A DNA stretch of 64,000 nt from Paenibacillus sp. SYP-B3998 (GCF_010820665.1 NZ_JAAIKC010000005.1:62001-126000); one strand, 5' to 3'; positions 8,915 through 18,700 are shown, numbered from the stretch's first letter. The notes: generated by a model not told the origin, from the sequence alone. Numbers and translations: made by a program.

Positions 8915-10606
8915 ATGTTGACTAAATTTCCAACAAAGGGATCTAAGGGCGTACGATTTGTTTATTATACGGATACTCCTGTTGATAGCGTTACTCTAGC
9001 AGGGACCTTTAATAATTGGAATGGCGATAGAAACTACATGAACAGAATGGAAGATGCGACAGGCTGGGAGATTGAATTACCTATTCTTAAGGGAAGACAT
9101 CTCTATAAATTTGTGGTGAATGGGGAAGCGTGGATTTTAGACCCGTTGAATCCGAGTGTATCGGAAGATGGGCAGAATAACTCTGCGATTACGGTAACTG
9201 AACATGGTGATGTACTGATCAGAACAAATGAGATTTCAAAAAATCACCCGGGATACATGTATGAGAACTTTACAGCCTTTTCTAGTCCTGAATGGATTAA
9301 AAAATCGGTCATTTATGAGCTTCATCTCCGCGCGTACACAGAAACCGGTTTCCGAGGACTGGCTGATAAGATAGACTATTTTAAAAAATTGGGAATCAAT
9401 ACGCTGTGGCTAATGCCGTTTAACGAAGTGGGACATGAACGCAGAATAGGTAAATACGGTGACCCCTATGCGGTAAAAGATTTTTATTCGGTAGATCCAG
9501 AATTCGGAACCAAAGATGATTTATTGTTATTTATGCGCAAAGCTCATGCGAACGGGATCAGGGTCATTTTGGATTGGGTCTTGAACCGCACTAGTAGGGA
9601 TCATATTCTGACAGGAAGTCATCCGGAATATTTTACACATAATGAACAATATGAGATCTACTATGATGTGCCTCATCGCGAATATTTTGCCGGTTTGCAA
9701 TTTAGCAGCCGCGACATGAGGAAATATGTAATTGAGGCTATGAAATACTGGATTACCGAGTTTGATTTTGACGGAATTCGATTGGATGATTCGGATATTA
9801 CTCCCTATGATTTCCTCACTGAGATCAAGCAAGCCCTGCAGGAAGTAAAAGCTGATCTCATCCTGATCTCTCAGTCATACGATGAATATCATCATATTGA
9901 AGCCTGTGATTTGACCTACAACGGGAATCCTCGAATTCTTATTCGTCAGATGATCGATAGAACGATTACACAGACTGATTTTATAACGATTTACAACTCT
10001 TACAAGTACAGCTTTCCTAAAAATTCTCTGAGGATGAATTGGCTTGAGGAGAAAGAACAGTCCAGAGTCTGGGAGTATTTGGGTGTGGAGCATGCAGGAC
10101 CTGCTGCTTCGATCTTACTGACGCTCGAAGGCGTTCCTCTCATCATGATGGGACAGGAATTTAATGAGAATACGATGGAAACATGGACGTCCTTATTCGA
10201 TGAGTATAAACTCAACTGGGATTCATTTGATACAAGGATGTTCGAGCATTATAAAGTCCTGATCCATCTTCGAACAAATCAGCCGGCATTTTGGGCGGGC
10301 GAATTAGAGTTCATACGTAACTCGGAGAAAATGGTGTTATCCTACATAAGGCAGCACAAAGGCATCAAGTTTTTAATTATCGTTAATTTGTCAGAGGATC
10401 CTGTGCTCGTTCTGTTTGATAAGGAAACCTTAGCAGACGAATTTATCAAAGATAGGAGAAATATGCTCTATCGCACTGGAAGGGACGATCTTCACACCGA
10501 GAAAGATTCTTCAGCATTATGGGCGAATAGCTATGAAACAATAATATATAAAATGGATGAATGCATGGAAGAGGGGGCCTCCGTACAGACGTTAGGGGTT
10601 TTATGA
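8915..10606 (+). CDS. GH13 (alpha-amylase family) protein with degenerate active site
   Basis: A 563-residue cytoplasmic protein with no signal peptide. Residues about 10-95 form a CBM48/AMPK-type glycogen-binding domain (VTLAGTFNNWNGD, KFVVNGEAWILDPLNP). Residues about 130-480 align with the GH13 barrel: VIYELHLRAYTETG, region I at LDWVLNRTS (D220, with the usual His changed to R225), region II at DGIRLDDSD (nucleophile-equivalent D291), then region III at LILISQSYDEYHH, where the general acid Glu is Q320, and region IV at MNWLEEKEQSR, where the usual NHD is E379-K380-E381. The acid/base and the transition-state Asp/His are therefore lost while the fold is kept. It may be a glucan-binding or sensing pseudoenzyme. 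The ribosome binding site is GAGGTGA. Confidence 0.85.
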   Translation: MLTKFPTKGSKGVRFVYYTDTPVDSVTLAGTFNNWNGDRNYMNRMEDATGWEIELPILKGRHLYKFVVNGEAWILDPLNPSVSEDGQNNSAITVTEHGDVLIRTNEISKNHPGYMYENFTAFSSPEWIKKSVIYELHLRAYTETGFRGLADKIDYFKKLGINTLWLMPFNEVGHERRIGKYGDPYAVKDFYSVDPEFGTKDDLLLFMRKAHANGIRVILDWVLNRTSRDHILTGSHPEYFTHNEQYEIYYDVPHREYFAGLQFSSRDMRKYVIEAMKYWITEFDFDGIRLDDSDITPYDFLTEIKQALQEVKADLILISQSYDEYHHIEACDLTYNGNPRILIRQMIDRTITQTDFITIYNSYKYSFPKNSLRMNWLEEKEQSRVWEYLGVEHAGPAASILLTLEGVPLIMMGQEFNENTMETWTSLFDEYKLNWDSFDTRMFEHYKVLIHLRTNQPAFWAGELEFIRNSEKMVLSYIRQHKGIKFLIIVNLSEDPVLVLFDKETLADEFIKDRRNMLYRTGRDDLHTEKDSSALWANSYETIIYKMDECMEEGASVQTLGVL

Positions 10607-10701
10607 CCAGTAGTAAACGGTACTGAATTATTGAGAAGAAAATAACGGTTTTAATTGTTAGACTGCTGCAAAAATATGTTCAGATTAAGATAAATAATAG
10701 A

Positions 10702-10738
10702 AAAACGAGCCTCTAGAATCGCTTCTAAGGCTCGTTTT
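10702..10738. terminator. Bidirectional intrinsic terminator
   Basis: AAAACGAGCCT and AGGCTCGTTTT form an 11-bp perfect stem with a 15-base loop. T-rich arms exist on both strands, so it can end both the GH13 transcript from the left and the convergent RidA-family transcript from the right. Confidence 0.85.
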
Positions 10739-10832
10739 GCGTAGAGGGAATCATATTGCCCCCCTAAATTCTATGGTTTTTCCAAAAACACTACTTTTGC
10801 AGGGCTCTTTACTTAGCCCTTTTTTTAAGGTT

Positions 10833-11234
10833 TTAACCTGCAGCCCAAACATCTAATTCAATTTTTAATTCAGGTAAACCTAATCCTTTAATATAAGCAA
10901 TCGTCATTGAAGGAGGTGTGGTACCGAATACTTTATTCCAAATTTCATAGAAATGATCCCAATCAATTGCTTCTGTGGCCCAAATGTTGATTTTAATTAC
11001 ATGATCAGGAGTCAACTTTTGAGAAGAAAGGATTTCAACAATATTGCTCATTGTATTTGTTACTTGTTGATTAAAATCTGTGGGGATATTATTGTTTTGA
11101 TCTATACCAATCTGACCAGAAAATACATACATTTCAGCATTTCTACTTATTTTCGTTACATGACTATAGTTACCAACAGGTTTCGCAATATTTTCTGGAT
11201 TATATCTTTTAATTACATTATTATTTAAGTTCAT
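10833..11234 (-). CDS. RidA (YjgF/YER057c/UK114) family protein without the deaminase Arg
   Basis: A 133-residue protein of the RidA superfamily, which forms trimers with ligand sites at subunit interfaces. Family features are YVFSGQIGIDQ, the central helix TNTMSNIVEILSSQ, HVIKINIWATE and the C-terminal strand LPELKIELDVWA. True RidA enamine/imine deaminases carry an Arg in a PARS motif just before the last strands; here the segment reads GTTPPSMTIAYIKGLG with no Arg, so canonical 2-aminoacrylate deaminase activity is unlikely and it fits one of the other Rid subfamilies. It is transcribed alone; GGAGA lies about 15 bases before the ATG. Confidence 0.85.
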   Translation of the reverse strand: MNLNNNVIKRYNPENIAKPVGNYSHVTKISRNAEMYVFSGQIGIDQNNNIPTDFNQQVTNTMSNIVEILSSQKLTPDHVIKINIWATEAIDWDHFYEIWNKVFGTTPPSMTIAYIKGLGLPELKIELDVWAAG

Positions 11235-11813
11235 TATTTGTAAAGTCTCCTTTTAAATAGAAAATACATAACTATGGATATGTTATATATTTCCACTGTT
11301 TTTTAATTTCTTTTAATTTTTGACAGAACTATCCTGTCAATAATCAATTCTAGAAAAAAACAGCAGTAGAATACCCAATACCAAAAGACAAATATTTAAT
11401 CGATTTCTTTTTCACCAGGTATTCCCTCCTTAATATTTAAAAGTAATATAACTTACATCAGGATAATAACATTAACCCAAGAAAAATAATAGCAGAACCT
11501 ACCTAATAGTTTGGAGTATTATGGTTGCTGCACAGAACCTCTAGAACAGCTAGGGAAATAAAGTGACCTTATTCGCCGTTCGGGTAGATAGGGTCATTTT
11601 TATTATGTTTCCCTGACAGCGTTTTGCTTTATAACGGCTACGGCAGCTTACAAAGCATTGGGCATAAGTGACAATATATTTTACCGTAGGGTAAAGGAAC
11701 TGGAGAAGTCAGTAATTGGTCTTTGATTATCTCCAATTAGTTGCTATTCAAGGCAAAAATGAAAAGAGGATGCAGAAAATCAAAATCATGTATCCTCTTT
11801 TCATCAATAAAAT
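11235..11813. other. AT-rich intergenic stretch with an orphan terminator and a short HTH-like remnant
   Basis: No complete gene was found. At 11564-11596 TGACCTTAT and ATAGGGTCA form a 9-bp stem (one G-U pair) followed by TTTTTATT, a good plus-strand terminator with no plus-strand gene before it. Just after, one frame reads AAYKALGISDNIFYRRVKEL (about 11645-11705) and stops at 11724-11726, which resembles a helix-turn-helix fragment of a transposase or regulator. The rest is unremarkable. The pieces suggest deletion of a former gene. Confidence 0.45.
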
Positions 11814-12302
11814 TCAATTAGGTGGTCTGTTTCCCGAATCGAGCCAACCATTAAAATAACCCACGTGTAACGTAGTAGAGGCATAATTCATGAAATCGCC
11901 ATCACCTAATAATTCAAAATTATGGGTTCCTGCGTCAAAACTATCGTTAAAGGTAACAAATCCTGTTTGTTCGCCTTTGCTGTTTAAAAATACTAAATTA
12001 GCCCCGATCTGAGCATTTCTTGGGATTTTAAAGACTCCAGCAACTTTCGTTTGGGCTCCCTCTTTAGTTAGGATTAAGCTACCTACTTGCATATTATCTT
12101 TTGCCAGTGGGTTAGGATCGACAATATCTAGTTGCCCTTGTTTAACGATAACCTCCTTTGAATCTCCATTATATGCAATGCTTGCCCCTAAACTTTCAGC
12201 AACGAATCGAATAGGTACATTGTATTCGACTAAAATCCCAGCTTTATAACGATCGCGATTGTAAGGATTAAGGAAAAGGGTAATAATGGAAGGGTTGGAC
12301 AT
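11814..12302 (-). pseudogene. Truncated stalk-domain protein (copper amine oxidase N-terminal type)
   Basis: A 162-residue reading frame. Near its start VPIRFVAESLGASIAYNGDS and the following KEVIVKQ match the repeat of the copper-amine-oxidase N-terminal (stalk) domain, which is common in secreted Paenibacillus proteins; these are normally preceded by a signal peptide and a first half-repeat. Here there is no signal peptide, and the first residues (MSNPSIITLFLNPYNRDRY) read like the damaged first half. A beta-rich C-terminal part follows (AGVFKIPRNAQIGANLVFLN, HNFELLGDGDFMNYAS). The start overlaps the end of the preceding minus-strand gene. It is most likely a 5'-truncated cell-surface protein gene. 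Confidence 0.55.
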
Positions 12303-12582
12303 CTCTCGCTATGTAATTTAGTGTAATGCTAAATTTTCTTGTTGTAGGATTTTGTGCTTTACGGTGTATCGTCATAATTTGAAGGTCCGAAGGGGAAAGA
12401 ATTAAACCGCCTGAGACTACAATAGTAGATTGAAGAACTTTGAGAATTGTCCCGTCCTCAATAAATCCAAATGGATTGATTAGAGTAGTTAATTTAGCTC
12501 CTTTTAATTGAGTCAAGCGCTGTTGTAACGTAAGAGGAGTTTGCCGAACCCCAGATAGTGCCTTTAGGTTATAAATGAGCAA
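12268..12582 (-). CDS. Small beta-rich protein of unknown function
   Basis: A 104-residue protein that I cannot assign. It has no signal peptide or membrane segment. The middle (LTQLKGAKLTTLINPFGFIE, then STIVVSGGLILSPSDLQIMT) shows the alternating pattern of small Sm-like or DUF2642-like beta barrels of spore-forming bacteria, a weak resemblance only. The ribosome binding site GGGGGAAGG lies just upstream of the ATG. It overlaps the start of the decayed stalk-domain gene by 35 bases, so the two could be one transcription unit or parts of one damaged locus. Confidence 0.5.
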   Translation of the reverse strand: MLIYNLKALSGVRQTPLTLQQRLTQLKGAKLTTLINPFGFIEDGTILKVLQSTIVVSGGLILSPSDLQIMTIHRKAQNPTTRKFSITLNYIARDVQPFHYYPFP

Positions 12583-12722
12583 CTTTGTTCCTTCCCCCTT
12601 TTGATTGGTTTTTCAATATATGTTGAATAATCGGGGAATGCTTGGGTTATTACAAATGTGGAAAGCAGATCTTATGATTTTTCGTCGTTAGAGTAAAGCT
12701 TAATTAAAGGAGAAGAGATACA

Positions 12723-13103
12723 ATGACATCAAATCGAGCAAGAGAACTATTTTTAAATACTATAATTATTTCATTTTTCGTAAGTGTAATAGTTTCTGTC
12801 GTTGCCGCTACGATAGATTATCGAACTTCTCTCCATAAGGATATGGGACAGTGGTTCTTTTATTTCCTTTACACTCTAATGATTGCTTACATCTTCAACC
12901 TTATTGTAGGTCTAATCAATTACTGGACAGAAAATATGACAAGCACCCTTTTACTAAAGATATTGGTATTCAATTTAATAGGAGCCGTTATCGTTGGATT
13001 AATATATTTATTTTTTGATAATTTTGCTTTTTATTTCTTATTCTTATCCTTTCCACTTTTTTCAGTGTTGAAACTTTTATTTAAAGCATCGTTTAAAAGG
13101 TGA
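12723..13103 (+). CDS. Small four-helix membrane protein
   Basis: A 126-residue protein, nearly all hydrophobic, with four predicted membrane helices at about 10-32, 43-66, 77-97 and 99-119, separated by short polar stretches (DYRTSLHKDMGQ, NYWTENMTS). The end is basic (KASFKR), so the C-terminus is probably cytoplasmic. AAAGGAGAAGAG precedes the ATG by 7-9 bases, which supports the start. No family is recognised. It stands alone between a minus-strand unit and two terminators. Confidence 0.7.
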   Translation: MTSNRARELFLNTIIISFFVSVIVSVVAATIDYRTSLHKDMGQWFFYFLYTLMIAYIFNLIVGLINYWTENMTSTLLLKILVFNLIGAVIVGLIYLFFDNFAFYFLFLSFPLFSVLKLLFKASFKR

Positions 13104-13212
13104 AAATAGGGTTGTGGTTCCTCTTAACACGAAAAATTTGATCACGACGGGTTAAATAGTCTTTGACTCAACAGCGGTGATCACAGATCGGGAAGACAGA
13201 AGATAAACAGAA

Positions 13213-13262
13213 AAGCCTTCAAGTGTCAGGGGATGGAGAGTTTCCCTGTTACTTGAAGGCTT
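13213..13262 (+). terminator. Long intrinsic terminator
   Basis: AAGCCTTCAAGT and ACTTGAAGGCTT form a 12-bp perfect stem, extended inside by a CAGGG/CCCTG pairing, and are followed by GTTTTT. It probably ends the small membrane protein transcript. Confidence 0.8.
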
Positions 13263-13305
13263 GTTTTTGGTTATAGGGGTCGCGCCAACATTTTAACGAA
13301 AATAT

Positions 13306-13343
13306 ACGCTAAGCCTTCAAGCACGACCGGCTTGGCGTTTTTG
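13306..13343 (+). terminator. Second intrinsic terminator in tandem
   Basis: ACGCTAAGCC and GGCTTGGCGT form a 10-bp stem (one G-U pair) followed by TTTTTGTTT. It lies 44 bases after the preceding terminator. I see no gene between them, so it may be a back-up or belong to a lost gene. The rest of the gap up to the lipoprotein gene holds its ribosome binding site (AAAGGAGA). Confidence 0.7.
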
Positions 13344-13440
13344 TTTACTTTAAGGGCAACTTTCCTAACTTCGTCACCTACGATGAAACAAATCCAGAGA
13401 GTTGAGCGTCTAAATAGTAAGCCCTTCGAAAGGAGATCCT

Positions 13441-13953
13441 ATGAAGCGATATATCTTTGTCTTTCTAATTGTGTTGGCCAGCGCAACGGGTTGCGAGGGG
13501 AAGGAATCTCCTCCAGCGAATAGTCCCGTCGTCTCGGTACTGCCGAGTACAGACGCCCATTCTTTTAAGCCGTATACCGATCATGTGCCTCCGAACCTAG
13601 AAGTGATGGGTTTAGAGGAGCGTAAAACATTATCGCTGTTGGGCCAAGAACTGGTAGCTCTACTGGATGATTATGTGCACGTGTTTAACAACCGCATTCC
13701 GCAAAAGGACGGAGATAAGTTCGAGGCAGTGGATACGGCGGGCTCCGTGCGGCATACGGAGGGAGAAACATTAAAGCTGAAGGCCACGGATCAGATTCGG
13801 GCGGATGGTCCCGTAGTCATCATTGTTGCTTATGCGGAATTACGCCATCAAGCGAGCGATCCGAATCCATTTTGGAGTGGAAAGCAACAATTCCGGTTTC
13901 AAATTGTAGATGAGAAGTTGAAGTTGGGGTACTGGAACGAATCAGCCCCATAG
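13441..13953 (+). CDS. Secreted lipoprotein of unknown function
   Basis: A 170-residue protein with a type II signal peptide: a Lys-Arg start, a hydrophobic core (YIFVFLIVLA) and the lipobox ASATGC with the lipidated Cys at position 18. The mature part begins with a flexible Ser/Pro-rich stretch (EGKESPPANSPVVSVLP) and then a compact region of mixed charge ending in FRFQIVDEKLKLGYWNES. It should sit on the outer face of the membrane. No domain is recognised. GAAAGGAGA lies 6-8 bases before the ATG. No operon partner is visible. Confidence 0.8.
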   Translation: MKRYIFVFLIVLASATGCEGKESPPANSPVVSVLPSTDAHSFKPYTDHVPPNLEVMGLEERKTLSLLGQELVALLDDYVHVFNNRIPQKDGDKFEAVDTAGSVRHTEGETLKLKATDQIRADGPVVIIVAYAELRHQASDPNPFWSGKQQFRFQIVDEKLKLGYWNESAP

Positions 13954-13983
13954 TCCTCTTTAGTGGCATTAGTAATAAAAAAC

Positions 13984-14703
13984 TCAGTTTCTGCACACAA
14001 ATCTTCGTATGTTCTTAACTTTCAGCACTTTAACATTTCTTGATAAAAGATGTTTATCGCTTACGATCCAAGTATGATCTTTAGAATTCCTCCTGCGAAT
14101 CACAAGGAAGTTATATTTATTTCCTGAATAAATCTTAAAACCTTTTGCTAGGCTGTCGGAACAGAACTTTACACATTCCCCCCGATTCTGATTCGGAAAA
14201 CCAACCTGACTAAACACATGTCGCTTCACGAGAAGGGTCGCTCCTTGAATAAGGGAAACATATTGATTAGCTAGCTTATAGTAACGAAGCAAGAGTAGAT
14301 TTTTACCATTCAAATACATATAATGGGCTCTTTTCCCTACAATATCAGCGTTTGTCTTTAACATGATTCGCCTACTATCAGTTAAATAGTTGGGAGCATA
14401 ATAATCGTCATCATCAAATTTAGCGATCAGGCTGTATTTCGATAATTTAACACCAAAGTTAAGGCAATAACCAAGCGATTTATGCTCCAGAAGGCTATAT
14501 ATGCGTACGTTCTTATATTGCTTTGCAGTCTTTATATACTCGTTTACCTTTAGGTTGTTATTATTTAATATGACAATAAGCTCTTTATTCCTATAATTTT
14601 GTCTGCTGTAGTTTTGAAAAAGGGTGTCCATGCACTGTCGCCGTTTGGTACAAGTAATTATGGAAATAGCATTTTTATTACGAGAAATATCTGGAGTTGC
14701 CAT
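13984..14703 (-). CDS. GT2-type glycosyltransferase, paralogue lacking the ED-motif Asp
   Basis: A 239-residue GT-A fold protein (family 2-like). It has the nucleotide-binding start AISIITCTKRR, the Mn/UDP-binding acidic run AKFDDDDYYAP (DxD region) and GATLLVKRHVF, but the position of the catalytic base reads NRGECVKFC, where the sister copy has NVGEDDLFC. The ED Asp has become Cys, so transfer activity may be lost or altered. It is about half identical to the upstream sister, with the same length and the same order of motifs. The ATG overlaps the sister stop (TGATG), so they are co-translated. I infer a role in surface or spore polysaccharide modification from general Bacillales patterns only. 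Confidence 0.82.
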   Translation of the reverse strand: MATPDISRNKNAISIITCTKRRQCMDTLFQNYSRQNYRNKELIVILNNNNLKVNEYIKTAKQYKNVRIYSLLEHKSLGYCLNFGVKLSKYSLIAKFDDDDYYAPNYLTDSRRIMLKTNADIVGKRAHYMYLNGKNLLLLRYYKLANQYVSLIQGATLLVKRHVFSQVGFPNQNRGECVKFCSDSLAKGFKIYSGNKYNFLVIRRRNSKDHTWIVSDKHLLSRNVKVLKVKNIRRFVCRN

Positions 14704-15440
14704 CACAGAACGCCCTTTGGCTTTCTTTGTACAAATTTTTTGTAATTCTTAACATTTGGGATTGTTTTATGATGAGCTATTAGTTCATTATCGCTGATGA
14801 TCCATGTATGGTTGAATGAGTTTTTTCTACGTATTGCGACGAAATTATTTTTTCCTGCAGAATAGACTTTGTATCCCTTCTTTTTGCTTCTTATGCAAAA
14901 TAGATCATCTTCACCAACGTTTTGATCAGGGAACTGAACTTTGTTCAATACGTCGCGTTTAATAACGAGTGTAGCTCCTGGAATCTTGGTTACGGGTCGA
15001 TTTTCATCATGTGCGAAACGAAGTATAAGAGTCTTTGACCCACGTAAGTACATATAATGTGCTCGCTTTCCTATGATATCGGCATTTGTTTTTTGAAATG
15101 CCAGCAAGCTGCTAGTCAAATAATAGGGAGCGTAATAATCATCATCATCGAACTTAGCAATATAACTGTATTTGGTTTTCTTGACTGCGTAGTTTAAACA
15201 AGCGCCGAGAGAGGAATGTCCTGGAACGCGGTAAATGTGTATATTTTGAAGCTTTTTGGCTAATTGTTGATAAGGCGCAAGAGGTATCTTATTGTTGTTA
15301 ACAATAATGATTAGTTCTTTCGTTGGATGGTATTGTCTATTGTAATTATTAAATAGATTTTTTAAATAGCTTTGGCGATTCGTGCAAGTAATAACGGAAA
15401 CTCCCTGCTTTTTGATAGATTTCCTTGAGCCGTCATTCAT
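14703..15440 (-). CDS. GT2-type glycosyltransferase, paralogue with intact motifs
   Basis: A 245-residue glycosyltransferase-like protein, the first gene of a two-gene unit. Visible motifs are GVSVITCTNR at about 13-22, the acidic run AKFDDDDYYAP at 95-105, GKRAHYMYL, GATLVIKRDV and GEDD at 176-179 holding the presumed catalytic base. No membrane segment or signal peptide is present, so it acts in the cytoplasm on a nucleotide sugar. Proteins of this short CTNR...FDDDDYYAP type occur in Bacillales, often near spore-surface sugar genes; the acceptor cannot be told here. A divergent SLH protease gene lies 350 bases away. Confidence 0.85.
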   Translation of the reverse strand: MNDGSRKSIKKQGVSVITCTNRQSYLKNLFNNYNRQYHPTKELIIIVNNNKIPLAPYQQLAKKLQNIHIYRVPGHSSLGACLNYAVKKTKYSYIAKFDDDDYYAPYYLTSSLLAFQKTNADIIGKRAHYMYLRGSKTLILRFAHDENRPVTKIPGATLVIKRDVLNKVQFPDQNVGEDDLFCIRSKKKGYKVYSAGKNNFVAIRRKNSFNHTWIISDNELIAHHKTIPNVKNYKKFVQRKPKGVL

Positions 15441-15656
15441 TACTTCACTCCCCCTATCTGTGATGATTAATAATCCTCACTTTACTATATGTATACAGCT
15501 AGTAAGAGTAACGGCATATCAATAAAATAGAGAATAAGCACAAAACTTGGTGATATAGACAGTTTGGAGATCGCTTGCTCATTTGAGTTGGTAGGGACAT
15601 GAGTGGGATGAGGGAATAAAGTCAGGTCACGATAGATATGTTCATATAAACAACTA

Positions 15657-15685
15657 AGGAGCTGCCATCTGTGCAGCTTCTTTTT
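15657..15685 (+). terminator. Orphan intrinsic terminator in a divergent intergenic region
   Basis: AGGAGCTGC and GCAGCTTCT form an 8-9 bp stem with T residues after it (TTTTTAT). It is oriented for the plus strand, but the gene upstream is on the minus strand, so it ends no visible transcript unless a small RNA or leader starts in the 200 bases before it. The rest of this 350-base gap holds promoters for the flanking divergent genes, which I could not place with certainty. Confidence 0.6.
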
Positions 15686-15798
15686 ATATCTTCATAAGCA
15701 AATCTATCTATCAGTACTATGAACTTTATATACGACAAAATATTAAATATCTGATATATTCAAAGGTATAAAATAACTATTTTGGGGGATTGAGGACC

Positions 15799-18700
15799 AT
15801 GACGGGCAGTTTATTTAAAAGACTGATTTTAATTATTACTTTTAGTCTTATTATTTCAACGGTTTTACCATTAAGCTCTTCGAAAGTGAAAGCAAATTCG
15901 GTTTCGCAAGAAGTATCACAAACAAGTATTGATGTTGTTCCTGGACAGATTCTTGTAAAATACAAGCATTCCCCAGCTATAAGTAGCTCTTCATTCGGAG
16001 CTAAATCTATTTCTCCACAAATAAGTAACTTGAAGTTTCCGGAAGATACTAATATATCCGATAAAATTGAAGAGTTACAAAAAGATCCTAACGTTGAATA
16101 TGCAGAGCCTGTCTATAAATTTTATTTAAACAAAGCTCCCCAATCTGGTACCGTTACTCAATCGATATATTTTGATAGAAATAACATGGGCTATATGGAG
16201 AATTGGGGTAAGACGGTAACCGAGCTTACTTATGCCTCCAATAATACCCCTCAACAACTAAGTTCCCAAGTCGTTGTTGCTGTATTGGATACAGGTATTG
16301 ATTTAACACACATGGATCTAAAAAATTCTATCTTACAAGGGTATGACTTTATTAACAACAATAATACCCCCCAGGATGATAATGGCCATGGAACACACGT
16401 TTCTGGAATTATAGCCGCAAAAGCTCATGATAATTCTGGATTTACTGGAGTTGCCCCAGGAACTAAAATTATGCCCATCAAGGTTTTAGATCAGAATGGC
16501 GTAGGTACAACTGTATCCATGATAGCAGGTATTCAGTATGCTATTGACCATAAAGCTAATATTATTAATTTAAGTCTGGGTACCAGTGGAAATAGTAAAG
16601 TTTTACATGACCTTATAAAACAAGCCGTAAATAGTAATATTTTAGTTGTAGCTGCTACCGGTAATGAAAGCAGCAATTGGATTAATAACGAATCGGGACA
16701 ACTTGATAATTCTCAAACGGATACAAGACGGAAAGCATCTAAAACTAACTATCCAGCATTGTATGATGAAGTAATTAGTGTTGGAGCTATAGAGCAATTA
16801 GATGATACAAGCTTAACTGTGGCTGATTTTTCAAATACATTAAAGGTTGATGTGGTTGCACCGGGTGTTAATATTTATAGTACCTATTTAAAAGGAGAGT
16901 ATCGTGTTTATTCGGGTAGTTCACAAGCCACTCCATTTGTATCGGGACTTGCTGCCCTCATTAAAGCGAATAATCCTAGGATATCAGTTGCGAATTTAAC
17001 TTCGCTCATTGAAAATACGGCTACTCCAATGCCTAATCTTAATTTGCCGTTTGATAATGTAGATCGCTACGGAAATAATTTCTTAGGAAATAAAGACTTT
17101 TACGGTCATGGGCTTATCAACGGAAAGATACCTTTTACACTCCCTAGGTTAGAAATCGTTCCTATCTTTGGAACGGATAATACGGTCACATTAAACGTAT
17201 ACGATAAAGATATTCATGGAGATAAAACAGATTTAAACTTTTACGTAAGTCTATATAATTTCTCAAGTGCTGAGGATTCAATTTATAGAAATGCAATTCT
17301 TTCTAGTGATTTAAATGTTAATGGAAGTCTTGTGCATGTAGTTGATGGGAAAGGATCTATTAGTTTTCATTTGTCAGCTTCTACACCTGATGCTTATCAT
17401 TACATTTTTTATGTCGATGATGACAGCTATCGAGAACATATACGTTCAAATTCAATAGACCTTGTTCAAAAACCAAGTATGCCGCAGGTTGATCGTAATA
17501 GTGGTCTTTATCATGATAATATTAAGGTTGCATTAAGCAGTGCGCCGGGTTCAGAAATCGGCTATGCGTTACTTAATAACGATAATGATAGTGCAATCAA
17601 AAATTATACAGGCCCGATAACAATTAATAAAAATAGTACACTTGTTGCATTTTCCCTAAAAAACCATGTATACAGTGATACTGCTATATATACTTACACG
17701 TTTGCGCCACCAACAAATCCTCCTGTTGCTGGAGGGGGATTTGCTGGTGGTGGTGGCGGCGGAGGAGGCAGTAGCCAATTACCTCCGACCTTGAATGCGG
17801 ATGGGAAAATGACTTATGATCTACAACCTGGCTATGTTGATTTATTGATAGCTATCAATTCAGATTCAAATGAAGTAATTCTAGATGCAAGGACAAAAGA
17901 AAAAATAGATATTCTTACAGTACAATTTGGCGCTGATATTATTCAGAAAGCTACGAAACGCAATAAGTCGATTATCATTAGGTCTAATGAAGCGACGTTA
18001 ACAATTCAGCCGAATACGTTTAATGTCGAGAATGAAGCCAGTAAGATTCGATTCAAAGTATCTTACGGATCTGTGCCATCAATCCCTAATTTCAAGGCGG
18101 TTTCATCTATTTATGATTTTTCCTTAACAGAAGGTGAGAGTCAAATAGCGAAATTTAAGGCTCCAATCCAGGTTACCTTTGCCTATGATACGACCAAGGT
18201 ACAAAACCCTAATAACCTTGGCGTGTATGTTCTCGATGAACAATCGGGTGCCTGGAACAGTGTGGGTGGTACGTTAGACGGCACTGGCCAAATAACAGCC
18301 TCGTTACCACACTTCTCCAAATACGCAGTTTTGGAGAAAACTTCAACAGATGATAAAGGACCCGTGACATTTACGGATATTCAGAGTCATTGGGCACAGA
18401 AGGAAATTGAGCAACTGGCCAGGAAGCAAATTATTGATGGCATGGATGACGCATCTTTTAAACCAGATTCTAATATGACAAGAGCACAGTTCGTAATGTT
18501 ACTCTCAAAGGCATTGAAATTACAAAGTCATGGCAGTGCTCTAACTTTTGCTGACGTAGCTAGTGATTCATGGTATAAAGAATCAGTTTATGCGGCATAT
18601 GAAGCGAATATAGTGAATGGTGTAAGTGATCATAATTTTGCTCCCACTGCTACAATTACAAGGGAGCAAATGGCCGTCATGTTGGTAAATGCTTACTTAT

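Noticed and set aside
13332..13523. A 63-residue gene before the lipoprotein
   Set aside because: It overlaps the lipoprotein start, which has a better ribosome binding site and a clear lipobox.
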